Source of the DNA: an uncultured Fibrobacter sp. | GTDB lineage: Bacteria > Fibrobacterota > Fibrobacteria > Fibrobacterales > Fibrobacteraceae | Direction of reading: 5' to 3' | Length of the DNA: 64,000 nucleotides | Assembly: GCA_934699585.1 (NCBI GenBank) | Contig: CAKUWY010000001.1 | Location: 279,376 to 343,375, forward strand | Shown here: one piece after another, positions 9,560 through 22,100 of the stretch | Position numbering within the stretch: position 1 is the first letter of the stretch | How the letters are laid out: each line of letters opens with the position of its first letter | Made by a program: the position numbers and the translations under genes | Notes under the pieces: model-generated | Database searches by the model: none | The model's input: the letters and a program-made list of their open reading frames with translations, nothing else | What the model was told of the DNA's origin: nothing

Positions 9560-9642
9560 GCGCCATCGGCGCCATTATTTACCCAAAGGATTGCGAAGCA
9601 ATCCGACCTCATACCTCAAAGGGCGAAGCCCGACCTCACACC
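9560..9642. repeat. Intergenic repeat between two convergent genes
   Basis: The gap contains the palindrome GCGCCATCGGCGCC, then GGATTGCGAAGCAATCC, then CTCATACCTC, GGGCGAAGCCC and CTCACACCTC. These are short hairpin words alternating with the CTCATACCTC word, as at 5160-5296. Confidence 0.5.
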
Positions 9643-9644
9643 TC

Positions 9645-10667
9645 TTAGAACTGGGAGAGGAATCTCTGGTCGTTGCTCGTCAGCAAACCGATTTCCGGAA
9701 TCGCGTGGCGGAGCATCGCGATACGGTCGAGACCGAAGCCGAATGCAAAGCCCGTGTACTTCTCGGAATCGATACCGCAGTTCTTGAACACGTTCGGGTC
9801 CACAGAACCGCAACCGCCGATTTCCATCCAGCCGGTTCCCTTGCAGCGACGGCAACCCTTGCCACCGCAGAACACGCAACTCACGTCCATTTCGGCAGAC
9901 GGCTCCGTAAACGGGAAGAAGCTCGGGCGGAAACGGGTCTTGACGCCTTCGCCGAACAGCTTGTTCATGAACACCTGCAGCACACCCTTGAGGTCTGCAA
10001 AGCTGATGTTTTCGTCGACCACCAGGCCTTCGCACTGCTGGAACATCGGAGCGTGGGTCGCATCGTTGTCGACGCGGAACACGTGACCCGGAGCAATCAT
10101 GCGGAACGGCGGTTTGTGCGTTTCCATGTAGTGGATCTGCGTGCCGGAGGTGTGCGTACGCAGCATCACCTTGTCGTCCACGTAGAACGTGTCCTGCATG
10201 TCGCGGCTCGGGTGGTCAGGAGGCGTATTGAGCGCCTCGAAGTTGTACCAGTCCGTTTCGATGTCGCGACCGAAGTCCACTTCGAAACCCATCTGGCTAA
10301 AGAAGTCGATAATCTCTTCGCGCACGTCGTAAAGCGGATGCGTGCTGCCCGCCGGGATGCCTGCGCCCGGGAGCGTCGTATCTACAAAGCCGCTTTCCAG
10401 CTTCTTCTGGAGGGCAGCCTGATTCGCGGTCTCGATTGCCTTGTCGATAGCCTCGGAGACGGCGACCTTAAGTTCGTTCACGAGCTTGCCGTAAGCCGGA
10501 CGTTCCTCGGCGCTCAAGCTCCCCATCTGCTTCATGAGGTCAGTGACGGCCCCCTTCTTGCCCAGGTACTTCACGCGGAGGTTGTTGACGGCTTCTTGGT
10601 TCGTAAGGTCGGTTTGCGCAAGTTCTGCGTCAAACGCCTGCTTTACATTGTTAATAGCTTCACTCAT
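9645..10667 (-). CDS. pheS: Phenylalanine-tRNA ligase alpha subunit
   Basis: PheS is the catalytic subunit that charges tRNA-Phe. Its 340 residues fit the family. Visible are the N-terminal coiled-coil region, HPLYDVREEIIDFFSQMGFEV, the motif-2 region with TDWYNFEALNTPPDHPSRDMQDTF (in which RD is typical) and motif 3 as GFGLDRIAMLRH near the C-terminus. A CXXC-type stretch (CVFCGGKGCRRCKGTG) lies between motifs 2 and 3. pheT, which often follows pheS, is not adjacent; a barrel gene and repeats lie downstream. The ATG at 10667 is preceded by TATCTTTA. Confidence 0.96.
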   Translation of the reverse strand: MSEAINNVKQAFDAELAQTDLTNQEAVNNLRVKYLGKKGAVTDLMKQMGSLSAEERPAYGKLVNELKVAVSEAIDKAIETANQAALQKKLESGFVDTTLPGAGIPAGSTHPLYDVREEIIDFFSQMGFEVDFGRDIETDWYNFEALNTPPDHPSRDMQDTFYVDDKVMLRTHTSGTQIHYMETHKPPFRMIAPGHVFRVDNDATHAPMFQQCEGLVVDENISFADLKGVLQVFMNKLFGEGVKTRFRPSFFPFTEPSAEMDVSCVFCGGKGCRRCKGTGWMEIGGCGSVDPNVFKNCGIDSEKYTGFAFGFGLDRIAMLRHAIPEIGLLTSNDQRFLSQF

Positions 10668-10675
10668 AGTGCGGG

Positions 10676-10683
10676 TAAAGATA
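10676..10683 (-). promoter_or_regulatory. -7-type promoter box for pheS
   Basis: On the minus strand TATCTTTA follows a T-rich tract and lies 8 bases before the pheS ATG. No Shine-Dalgarno sits between them. Confidence 0.4.
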
Positions 10684-10690
10684 GAAAAAA

Positions 10691-11239
10691 TTATTCCGGC
10701 TTCGACTTCCCGGTGAAATTCGTGCTTGTTATCTTGAACACGGTCACGGCGGCGGCCTGCGCGGGCGTGAATTCGAACTTATGCGGGGCTGCGTGCGTAG
10801 ACTGCGCGGAACCAGAAGGTTGCAGAGCATGAGCGGATTGCGGCGCACCCGCAGCTTGCCTTTCCATCAGGAGCGTGAGCCCGCGGCATTTCTCGGCAAC
10901 GTCTTCGACGATTTCGGCTTTACCCTGCCCGACAACGCTTGCGTAAAAGCGCCCGCTCTTGCAATAAACATCCTCGTGAATCTCGATGCGGTTCTCGACG
11001 CACATGCTGAACGCCACATTCGGATTCTTGCGAATGCAGTCGAGCTTCTTGCCGACATGCGCGCAGTGGAAGTACAGCTCCAGAACGCCGCCCTCCAGGC
11101 TGTACCCGAACGACAGCGGAATCACGTAGGGCATACCCGCATTGGCATCGTCCGCCATCGCGACATGGCAGGTCGTACACTGCTCGATAATTTTTACGAT
11201 ATTCTCGTCGCCTACAACTTCTCTATCCTTGCGTCGCAC
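10691..11239 (-). CDS. Pyridoxamine 5'-phosphate oxidase-like FMN-binding split-barrel protein
   Basis: The 182-residue protein starts MRRKDREVVGDENIVKI and contains the TCHVAMADDANAGMPYVIPLSFGY segment typical of the NimA/PNPOx-like flavin-binding split barrel, then YFHCAHVGKKLDCIRKNPNVAFSM. Family members are FMN- or haem-binding reductases of varied function, so the substrate cannot be given. The start is a GTG at 11239 with AGGAG six bases upstream. The C-terminal 50 residues are an Ala/Gln/His-rich linker unlike the core. It lies 9 bases after the barrel gene at 11249-11932 and is probably co-transcribed with it. Confidence 0.85.
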   Translation of the reverse strand: MRRKDREVVGDENIVKIIEQCTTCHVAMADDANAGMPYVIPLSFGYSLEGGVLELYFHCAHVGKKLDCIRKNPNVAFSMCVENRIEIHEDVYCKSGRFYASVVGQGKAEIVEDVAEKCRGLTLLMERQAAGAPQSAHALQPSGSAQSTHAAPHKFEFTPAQAAAVTVFKITSTNFTGKSKPE

Positions 11240-11248
11240 TAAAGACTC

Positions 11249-11932
11249 CTAGAACACCCAGTAGTTGGCGCCCAGTTTGAACGTAAGGTCTTTTGCCCCT
11301 CCAAGGTCCACAAACCGGCCCTTGGAATCGGGGTAGAGTTCACTCAGACCGAGCCCCACGCGGAAATCGACACCGAGTTTATCCAAAACGTAATAACCCG
11401 CCCCTACAACCATTCCAAAACCGAATGTGGACTGTTCCACTTTTTCGGAAACAGAAACAGTAGTAGATCCTGAAGTCCCCTTATTCTTCACAACGGCCTT
11501 GAGGGATACATCGCTCTTTAAATTGACTCCAAGTTTTGGACCAACATAGGCATAAATTTTCGACGTGGCATTGGCCCGTACAAGCAAAGGAACTTCAAGG
11601 TTCATCTGTTCAAATTCACGTTCGCCCAAATCGTCGTCTTGGGAATAATTGGCATAGCGGAACAAAAGTTCCGGAGTGAAATGAATCAGAGAAGAAAATT
11701 CGTAACGGCCGACAGCACCTAATTCCAGATCAATTCCGCCTGGATTATCGTCATTCTCACCACCGGACCAGTCATCTTCTAGACCCCAAAGCATTCCGTA
11801 GCCCGCGGCAATGCGAGCCCCGAGACCAATTGCAGGGGCACTGGTTTTGGAACCAGCCTCTCCAGAGTCTTGTGCCAAGGCAAACGCCACTGCACATAAG
11901 ATGACCATTACAGATGTTAGAATCTTTTTCAT
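11249..11932 (-). CDS. Outer-membrane beta-barrel protein
   Basis: A 227-residue exported protein with signal peptide MKKILTSVMVILCAVAFA. It has a strand pattern like small porin-family barrels: AIGLGARIAAGYGMLWG, YVGPKLGVNLKSD, FGFGMVVGAGYYVLDKLGVDFRVGLGLSELYP and a C-terminal strand ending in F. The ATG at 11932 has AGGAGAAAATA just upstream; the longer open frame is not credible. It resembles in layout the barrel at 8923-9510. Ligand unknown. Confidence 0.85.
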   Translation of the reverse strand: MKKILTSVMVILCAVAFALAQDSGEAGSKTSAPAIGLGARIAAGYGMLWGLEDDWSGGENDDNPGGIDLELGAVGRYEFSSLIHFTPELLFRYANYSQDDDLGEREFEQMNLEVPLLVRANATSKIYAYVGPKLGVNLKSDVSLKAVVKNKGTSGSTTVSVSEKVEQSTFGFGMVVGAGYYVLDKLGVDFRVGLGLSELYPDSKGRFVDLGGAKDLTFKLGANYWVF

Positions 11933-12005
11933 TATTTTCTCCTGGTTATTTCCAAATATAATTTCATTCGGACACAAGGCGCCACCGTGCGGCGACAAGA
12001 CGCGT

Positions 12006-14969
<2,964 letters not shown>

Positions 14970-14991
14970 TCCGCCCGAAATAAGCGGTCGC

Positions 14992-16776
14992 CTACCCGTT
15001 GGTTTCCTGGCTTCCTTCGATAATCCAGTTGCACAGTTCCAGGATTCCGTCGTAGTCCGGAATGCTCTTTACAAAATCCTTGGACTTGGCCCGTTCCACA
15101 AAGCTGTTCCAGGCGTTTTCGTTCTTGGCCTTCAGGCCCAGGTGCTCTTCGATGGCACCCTTGGTCCACACCCAGATTCCCTGGCTCCGGAGTTTCGCGT
15201 GGATACTCCGGATGGCAAATTCCGCCTCGGGCATGGACGCCATCATGGAGTAGGCCATAGAAGCGCTGATATTGCTGTGCTTGCTCACGGGGAGCCCGTT
15301 GTTCAGCCGCAGGTGATGGTGGAACGCCAGCTCCCTGAACAGGTTTCTGCAGAATTTTACGTCGGGGTCGTTGGCTTCCAAGAAGCCGTCCCGGGTGGCC
15401 GTGGTAAAGGCATAGTCCAAATCCACAATAGCCCGCACAGGCATGTCCATGGCGTTCAGCACCTGCATGCTCTTGCGGGTATTGCTCACGCCACCCTGGC
15501 GCACCAGGGCACACTTGATAAGGGCAAAGGATTTTCCGGTAATGCGCTCGAACAGGGCGGGCAGCACTCGCCATTCCGTCTTGCCTTCGGTCAGCAACAC
15601 ATAGTCCGCAAACAAAAGTTCGTTACTGTTGCTCAGGCTGAACAGCATCTGCAACTGGCTCGGGGCATCTTTCACCACCTGGTGCACCGCATCTTCGATA
15701 CGCTTGCGCATGAAGGTGCCCCGCTCCTTGTTCTTGCGGATCAAGAGAGAAGTACTCACATCTTCGCTGGTCACCATTTGGGCGCTGTGGGTCGCAAAGA
15801 CAACCTGGTAACCTTCCGTAGATAAATTCTTCAGGGCCACCCGCACCAGTTCCACCGCCTGGGGGTGCAAGAACAGCTCCGGTGAATCAATCAGGAGCAT
15901 GGTGCGGCTCAGGTAATGGTTGTTGTGATGCTTCTTGATTTCGGCCAGGTAGCGGACTAGGGCCATCTGGATAGTCCTCTGGCTTCCAGCACCCATACGG
16001 CTGATATCCCGCTCAAAGCCGTCGTCTTCGTCAATCACCTTGAGGCTCGCCGTCTTCAGGAACGTGGCCAAGGTCGGAATGGGAATGTCCAGCTCCACAT
16101 GGACGCTGGGGAAAAGGGGCTTCAGCTTTTCGTTCACGTCCCGGTCAAAGGAACGGATTTCTTCGGCACGGTTTTCCCCGTCCGGCGAAAGCAGGTCCTT
16201 GAACTTGTCCAGCACATCGTTGAACTCCCCGCCAAAGCGCCTTTCGAGAGGCTTGAAAATCTCGTGGAGCAGTTTCGAAAAAACTTCGTTCCCTTCGAAA
16301 TCCCAGATAGCAATTGGCTCCGGGAACATCCGCTTGAAAGCGTGCTTGAAATTCTCGCCCACCAGAACCCAGCCCTTGCGGTTCTCGCTCTGGCGGTTCG
16401 GCGGCACCTGCACCCAGAGTTCCACGTTCTCCGCCGGCACTCCCGGCACCCGCTGCAGCTTGCGAATTTTCAGCCGGTCCCCGTTCAGGAACGGACGAAT
16501 TTCCTGGGCCTTTTCCTCTCCCAAACGAGTGAGCACGTTCTCCGAAATCCCCTTGAACAGGCCCTCCACCTCTACAGGACGGTTCGCGTCGTCAAAGAAG
16601 GACACGTCCAAGGAAAATGGCGAAAGCAGCCAGCGGATTCCCATAAGAATATTGGTTTTACCGGCATTGTTGTAGCCTATCAAGGCGGTCATGTTGTTCA
16701 GGGGAAACGTCTCCCTCTGGATAGACCGCAGGTTACAGATGGTAATTTCGGACAAGCATAAAGATTCGGGCTGCAT
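14992..16776 (-). CDS. OLD-family ATP-dependent endonuclease (AAA ATPase plus Toprim)
   Basis: The protein of about 594 residues has an N-terminal RecF/SMC-like ATPase with Walker A GYNNAGKTN at about residues 34-42, a signature-like SRMGAGSQRTIQMALVRYLA and Walker B-like TMLLIDSPELFLHPQA. The C-terminal Toprim domain shows VLLTEGKTEWRVLPALF (metal-binding Glu) and IVDLDYAF (DxD). Relatives include the P2 phage Old protein and GajA of the Gabija anti-phage system. No GajB-like helicase is next to it, so this is a stand-alone OLD protein. The ATG at 16776 is chosen over a TTG five codons upstream; neither has a clear Shine-Dalgarno. Confidence 0.88.
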   Translation of the reverse strand: MQPESLCLSEITICNLRSIQRETFPLNNMTALIGYNNAGKTNILMGIRWLLSPFSLDVSFFDDANRPVEVEGLFKGISENVLTRLGEEKAQEIRPFLNGDRLKIRKLQRVPGVPAENVELWVQVPPNRQSENRKGWVLVGENFKHAFKRMFPEPIAIWDFEGNEVFSKLLHEIFKPLERRFGGEFNDVLDKFKDLLSPDGENRAEEIRSFDRDVNEKLKPLFPSVHVELDIPIPTLATFLKTASLKVIDEDDGFERDISRMGAGSQRTIQMALVRYLAEIKKHHNNHYLSRTMLLIDSPELFLHPQAVELVRVALKNLSTEGYQVVFATHSAQMVTSEDVSTSLLIRKNKERGTFMRKRIEDAVHQVVKDAPSQLQMLFSLSNSNELLFADYVLLTEGKTEWRVLPALFERITGKSFALIKCALVRQGGVSNTRKSMQVLNAMDMPVRAIVDLDYAFTTATRDGFLEANDPDVKFCRNLFRELAFHHHLRLNNGLPVSKHSNISASMAYSMMASMPEAEFAIRSIHAKLRSQGIWVWTKGAIEEHLGLKAKNENAWNSFVERAKSKDFVKSIPDYDGILELCNWIIEGSQETNG

Positions 16777-16798
16777 GATTTGAATATACAATATTTTA

Positions 16799-16975
16799 GG
16801 GGTTAGGGGCTAGGATCCACTATCATAGTCTCCAAAGCAGGCATATAGCGTCTGTTACCCCAAAGGGGGGGGGGGAAGTCTCCCCCTTGGTTGGGCCGCG
16901 CCCAACCTACCCCCTCGCCTAGGGGCACAGCCCCTAAAACCCCGCAGCCTATCTTGAACAAAAATGCTACATTCA
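16799..16975. repeat. GC-rich intergenic repeat with an 11-base G run
   Basis: The gap before nrdR holds GGGGTTAGGGGCTAGGATCC, a run of 11 G at 16865-16875, and nested short palindromes (GGTTGGGCCGCGCCCAACC and AGGGGCACAGCCCCT). The GGGGCTAGGGGATAGGATC wording recurs near 63580-63615. TATCTTGA at 16950-16957 could be the nrdR promoter box. Confidence 0.5.
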
Positions 16976-16979
16976 GGCC

Positions 16980-17423
16980 ATGATTTGCCCCTTCTGCAAG
17001 AACGACAACGACAAGGTGGTCGATAGCCGCGTCAGCGGTGACTCCATCCGCCGTCGTCGGGAATGTACCGCCTGCGGTCGCCGTTTTACCACCCGGGAAT
17101 ACATCGAAATCCAACCGCTTATCGTGGTCAAGCGTAACGGCGACCGGGAACCCTTCCAGCGGGAAAAACTCCTGGCCGGTATCGCCAACTCCTGCAAAAA
17201 GCGTCCGGTAACCCAGGCCGCCATCGAAGAAATCGCCTCCACCATCGAAAACAACCTGATTTCCAACGACAACCTGGAAGTGACCTACGACCAGATAGGC
17301 AACCTGGTCATGCAGGAACTAAAGAAACTGGACCCGGTGGCTTACGTCAGGTTCGCATCCGTCTATCGCGAGTTCAAGGAAGTCGGGGAATTCGTGGACC
17401 AGATCAAGACCCTGGACAAGTAA
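16980..17423 (+). CDS. nrdR: Transcriptional repressor NrdR
   Basis: NrdR represses ribonucleotide reductase genes in response to dATP/ATP. The 147 residues match the family. The zinc ribbon is formed by Cys3, Cys6, Cys29 and Cys32 (CPFC and CTAC). It is followed by RRFTTRE and the ATP-cone domain beginning at PLIVVKRNGDREPFQREKL. No nrd gene is in the window, so its target must lie elsewhere. The start is the ATG at 16980, placing the first Cys at position 3 as usual. Confidence 0.97.
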   Translation: MICPFCKNDNDKVVDSRVSGDSIRRRRECTACGRRFTTREYIEIQPLIVVKRNGDREPFQREKLLAGIANSCKKRPVTQAAIEEIASTIENNLISNDNLEVTYDQIGNLVMQELKKLDPVAYVRFASVYREFKEVGEFVDQIKTLDK

Positions 17424-17433
17424 CAAATTCGCA

Positions 17434-17463
17434 CAAAAAAAGCCTCGCTTAAGCGGGGCTTTC
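17434..17463. terminator. Bidirectional terminator between nrdR and tRNA-Val
   Basis: AGCCTCGCTT pairs with AAGCGGGGCT. The hairpin is flanked by seven A on the left, which reads as T on the minus strand for the tRNA, and by TTTCTC on the right for nrdR. Confidence 0.75.
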
Positions 17464-17466
17464 TCG

Positions 17467-17540
<74 letters not shown>

Positions 17541-17587
17541 AATAAGGTAGCCCAATAGTAGAAACTTGCCCCCCTTTTGTCAAGGGG

Positions 17588-18088
17588 TCAGCGGGCATCC
17601 GGGTCTACCCAATAGCGCAAACGGCCCGTAATGTGCAAATTGGGCAGGGTGTCGATACACCTCCCGGAGCGGCAGTCCGGGGTGTACAGGTCCAAGGTGG
17701 CGGTCCAGGTGGAGTCGTCCTTCTGGTCGAACCGCACAATGCTGCTGTCGGCCAAGATGGGCGCCTGGGTCAGGGAGCCGTAGTTGAACCAGGAGTACTG
17801 CTGCACCACCGGGTTGTCGCCCAAAACGGGCCTGTTCACCATAATGGAAAACTGGTCTCCCCGTTTGCTCTCTTTGGCCCTGGTCTTCACGAGAAAATAC
17901 CGGTGGCTATTCTTGATAAAGGGCACTTCCACGTCGGATTCCGCCAGTTCGATGGTCCGTTCGTCTTCGTCGTTGATCCTGTACTTCAGGTAGCCGCCGC
18001 CATCCACCTCCCAGCCTTCGTTAATATCTGCGCAGGCCATCAACAGAACGGCGGCGGCAAGGCTGGTTTTCAGGCGGAAAGGAATCAT
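17588..18088 (-). CDS. Hypothetical lipoprotein
   Basis: This 166-residue protein has a short signal peptide ending in LLMAC, a lipobox with the modified Cys at residue 18, so it is probably membrane-anchored on the periplasmic or outer face. The rest is mostly predicted beta strand with a CRSGRC pair near the C-terminus that could form a disulfide. I recognise no family. It lies back to back with the phosphopantetheinyl transferase gene, 30 bases apart, and downstream of tRNA-Val. Confidence 0.7.
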   Translation of the reverse strand: MIPFRLKTSLAAAVLLMACADINEGWEVDGGGYLKYRINDEDERTIELAESDVEVPFIKNSHRYFLVKTRAKESKRGDQFSIMVNRPVLGDNPVVQQYSWFNYGSLTQAPILADSSIVRFDQKDDSTWTATLDLYTPDCRSGRCIDTLPNLHITGRLRYWVDPDAR

Positions 18089-18106
18089 GCCCCTAAACTA
18101 GAAAAT

Positions 18107-18114
18107 TATCTTTG
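18107..18114 (+). promoter_or_regulatory. -7-type promoter box for the PPTase gene
   Basis: TATCTTTG exactly matches TAnnTTTG and lies only 4 bases before the ATG at 18119. The mRNA would start at or within a base or two of the start codon. Confidence 0.5.
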
Positions 18115-18118
18115 GGCT

Positions 18119-18682
18119 ATGGAAGGCGAGTGGCAAACAGTTTCTACGCTGAACGGTACGGTCTATCTGGCGGTTGTCCCGAAGGCCAATCACAGGGAGC
18201 ATATTTTCGAAAAGCTCTCCCTAGCTCTCGGCTGTCTCATTACCGCACAGGACCTAAAAACCAGGCCCGGTTCCACACGGCCCGAATTTCCGGAACTTTC
18301 TGTCGATGCCAACTGGACTCATTCCAAGGACGTCTGCGTGCTGGCCTATTCCAGGGAATGCCGCGTCGGCATAGACCTGGAATTCCATTCCAGGAACCGT
18401 CTCAAGCTTGCCGACCGTTTCTATTCCGACGAAGAAGTTAAGAGAATCCACCAGATTGAACAGACCGAAGGCGAAAGTGCCGCCATCAGGCTTTTTTACG
18501 CCCTCTGGTGTCGCAAAGAGGCCTTTTTCAAGTGCTTCGGCGGAGACTTTTTCGAAGGAACACTACGCAGGTCTCTTCTCGAAACCCGCATAGAAAACGT
18601 TCAATTGACGGACTTGGATCCGGCACCCCTCGGCATCCAGGGAGAATGCTCCCTGTGCCTTGCCACCATGCCTTTGGGCTAG
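18119..18682 (+). CDS. 4'-phosphopantetheinyl transferase (Sfp superfamily)
   Basis: The 187-residue protein attaches phosphopantetheine from CoA to carrier proteins. The two superfamily metal- and CoA-binding signatures are present: VGIDLEF near residue 82, and WCRKEAFFKCFG near residue 130, where the KEA glutamate and following Lys are conserved. The open frame runs far upstream, antisense to the neighbouring lipoprotein gene. The ATG at 18119 follows the promoter box and gives a normal length. The stop codon overlaps the stop of the convergent downstream gene in a shared CTAG. The target carrier protein is not in the window. Confidence 0.88.
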   Translation: MEGEWQTVSTLNGTVYLAVVPKANHREHIFEKLSLALGCLITAQDLKTRPGSTRPEFPELSVDANWTHSKDVCVLAYSRECRVGIDLEFHSRNRLKLADRFYSDEEVKRIHQIEQTEGESAAIRLFYALWCRKEAFFKCFGGDFFEGTLRRSLLETRIENVQLTDLDPAPLGIQGECSLCLATMPLG

Positions 18683-19116
18683 TTCTTTACTTCGCCTTCG
18701 GGAGCGTTCCCATTCCCATGGGGCATTTCCAGGGCGTACAGGGGCAGGGCCACATATTCTTCGTCGTCGATAATCAGGCGAATCATGTACTTGTCGGGCC
18801 GCTCTATCTTCAGGCGCTGCATGTTCAGTATCAAGTTCATGGCGGCCGTGTCAAATCCCTTCGCCACAGGCTCGAAAGAAACGTTGGATTCCATGCCGGG
18901 AACAATGGGGTGTCCACACACGTCCTCGATAGAAAGCACCAGCTTGTGCACTCCGGCCTCGGCCCGCTGGTAACGGATACGGAAGGCCGCCGCACACTGG
19001 GGAATCACCAGCGGGAACTGGGAAAAGATTCTGTCAAAAGAACCGAGAATGTTCAGGCGGCCGGCGGCACCGTTGGCCGTCGCTGCATCGCAAATAGAAG
19101 CAATTTCAACAATCAT
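18679..19116 (-). CDS. DUF6941-like protein of unknown function
   Basis: A 145-residue soluble protein beginning MIVEIASICDAATANG and followed by GRLNILGSFDRIF. It resembles the DUF6941 family, whose members have a similar start; this is from memory of the family and not a search. A beta-rich pattern is apparent and there is no signal peptide. Its ATG lies one base after the TAA of the giant lipoprotein gene upstream on the same strand, so the two are probably co-transcribed and perhaps translationally coupled. The 3' end overlaps the PPTase stop. Confidence 0.7.
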   Translation of the reverse strand: MIVEIASICDAATANGAAGRLNILGSFDRIFSQFPLVIPQCAAAFRIRYQRAEAGVHKLVLSIEDVCGHPIVPGMESNVSFEPVAKGFDTAAMNLILNMQRLKIERPDKYMIRLIIDDEEYVALPLYALEMPHGNGNAPEGEVKN

Positions 19117-19117
19117 A

Positions 19118-22100
19118 TTAAGGTTTGGTGTTGAAGGTCCAACTTTCAGAAATATTTTTCATGAATATGGGTCCATTGTTCTGGCTTGCGGCTCCCACAT
19201 TTGGCCAGGCAATCATAGAAATGTAAACCATACCATTGTTGGCGATCGCTATATTAGGGGAAAATCCGTAAAGGTTATAGCCATGACTACTGTAGAATGG
19301 ACCCTTGAAGTATGGAAGCTGATTCTCGCCATAGGGTCTCCACTGGGAGCCGTCAAAGAAGTAGGCATGGCAGTGAGACAGCCCTCGTCCATTGTCGTCG
19401 ATGACGGCGTAGACTTTCCCGTTTCGTGCCGCCACTTTTATGTTGGAGGGGAGCATTCCCTCTTGCAGGTTCCTTTCGGCTGTCCAGTTAAGAGTGCTTC
19501 CTGAAAGCGTCCCCTTCTTTACGTAAGGGCCAGCTGCGCCTACTACAGAAGATCGGTTGAGGTAGCCCATATAGACTGTTGAACCTTCCGTGGCAAGGCT
19601 TATAGCGGCCATTTCTCTGCTTATCAGGGTTTCTCCCTTGGCAACATTATAGTTGTTGGTGTTACCGTTATAAATGGCATAATAAGTATTGTACCATGAG
19701 GTGTTGTCTGTAAAGGTGGTAAGTAACACACCGTCATTTGAGAAAATCGCATTTACTTCCCTTGAAGTTTTGCTTGTGGATATCTGCTTGCTTTCCCAGG
19801 CATTGTTTTTCCAATAACTAAAGTATGGATAATTGCTCTTGACATATGCCACCACGGGATTTCCGGAGGTGGGGTGACACGTCAAGTTTACGGACGTGAC
19901 TGAAGTTATGGCGTTGCCGAAAGATGCCCAGGGAGATGTTCCTGCATTAGACTTGTAAACTTTTAGGGTGTTTCCTTTGGTAAGAACAGCCAGGAACAAA
20001 TCATTTCCGTTGCTGGCCATTCTTAATGCAGTGATAGAATCATCGACACTGATTGCTGCAGTGCTTAAATTTGTCCAGCCAGTGCCGTTATAATTGCGAG
20101 ACACTACCGTTTGGGCTGCAGTTAGGTAAACAACAGAAAGATTGTTGCCGACCGTAGTAATGGCAGGTGGTGTACGAACCGTGGTCTTTTCAAGCACGGT
20201 GTCATTCGCAGCGGCTAAATTCTTCCATGCTCTACGGACATAGACCGTTCGACAAGTGGTTTCAGCCTGGTGGCGTCTCAAGAAAGCAGCAGACGGGTGT
20301 AGCGGGTCTGTTGCCGAGATACTGTCACGGAAATCCAGACAAATAGAGAAAGAACCTTCGTTAATTGGTCTACGGAATGCTTGGTTAAGCTCTGCAGATG
20401 AAGTATCAATGCTTCCGTCTGCATTTCCATGGTAGAACGTTGAACTAACGTTGCTAAACTGCCAATAGTAATCCCTGGTGTTTTCGTTGCCGATGGTGCC
20501 GATAACCGATTGAGATCCGCTCCACTCCGGAGAGTTGAAGTAAATGGCCTCGCCACTTTGTGCTTCATCTCCGCTCCAGGGATAAATCGTGTCAACGGCG
20601 GTAATTTTTCCCACGGGAAGGTCGTTTTCAACCGTCAGGACCTTAACGCGGGAGGTGTCACGGAATACGGCCTTGGTTGCCTTTTCTTCGGCAGATACCA
20701 CGCAGTACAAATCCCTTCCTTGCGCACTAAGTGTTTCTCGATAGTCGTAGAACCTTTCTCCATTCTTGTAATAGTCTAACTTTCTGAGGTTTTCGGCTGC
20801 TTGTTTTGTATCATCATAGAAACACTGCCAGCTATACCAGTTGATTCCCTGCCATACATTGTTGATTGTGGCATTCAAGAAGAAAACATCTCCCTGCACT
20901 ACGTAAATCTGTGTTTCGGCGACAGAAATGACAGGCTGTTCTGTAGAATAGGTAAGGGTCATTGTATCGGTAGCGATATTTCCGTCGTCATCGGTGGCTC
21001 GGGCGACGCAGTAATAGTTTACCGAGGCCGAAGGGGCTTTCCATGTGGTATCATAAGTAGATACTGTTTTCCAGTTGTTATTGATGTCCGTAGCGTTTGC
21101 ACCACAGCTCCATTCCCGCTTGGCAATGTAGCCCCAGGAGCCTTCGTAACTATCGGAGGCCGTTGCATTCAGGATGATGTCAAAACCAGCACGGATAGTT
21201 CCCGTTTTGCGAGAAACTGTCACTGTGGGCGGAGCCAGTTCCACGGTGAACCGTGTTGTATCTCTTGCGGTAAGGCCGTCATCATCGGTGACTTGTACAA
21301 TACATAGGTAATTGTTTTGCGGAGTATTAGGCAAGGTCACCAGATAGGTGTTCTTTCCAGTGTTGGTCAGCTTGCTCAGTATATCGTGGTCGCTGTTAGG
21401 ACCACAGCCCCATTCGTAGGAGACAATTCTTCCAGGTAATGTTGTTTCGGAAGAGTCCTTGGCATTGGCGTACAAGGTCAATGTATCCTTGATGGTCCTG
21501 GTATAGGACTCGTTCAACGTGACCGAGGGGGGCGCTCGGAAAACTTTATAGGTTACCGTGTCTAACGAATAAAGGGTCGCGGCACTTGCGGCCATGTCTT
21601 TTTCGTCTTCGTCGACTGCTCGCATAACGCAGTAGTAGTTCCCTGGCGACTCTGGCATAACGACGCTAGGTGTTTCCCCCTTGCGCCCTTGCCAGGAGCT
21701 GCTCCAATTGGATACTTTCAGATTGTTCAGGTTTCCACCACAAATATAGTCCACGTAAATGGTTCCTCCGAGCGTGTTACTTGCGGTGTACTTCAGTTGC
21801 TCTTGATCCTTGATGGTGACATTCTTGTTGTGAATGTTTAGACGAATTACCGGAATATCCTTGATTATGTTGAACTTGAGTGTGTCGAAACCGGTTTGGT
21901 TGTCATCATCGGTTGCTCTAACAATGCACTTGTAATTTGTCGCTTCAGTATTGGGTAATTGAATTTCCATGGAATCGGTATGTTCTTTTTTTGCCGGGGA
22001 GATAACCGTGGTATTAAAGGACCCGTTACCGCATTTCCAGGCAACTTCTTGGATTGTGCCATACTTGTCCTTGGCCGTATATTCGAACTTGTATTTTGCA

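Noticed and set aside
9519..10832. 437-codon plus-strand frame opposite pheS
   Set aside because: Begins in the terminator and repeat DNA and runs antisense to pheS.
14992..16791. Gabija defence system
   Set aside because: Only the OLD-type protein is present; the neighbouring genes are icd and nrdR, not a UvrD-like GajB helicase.
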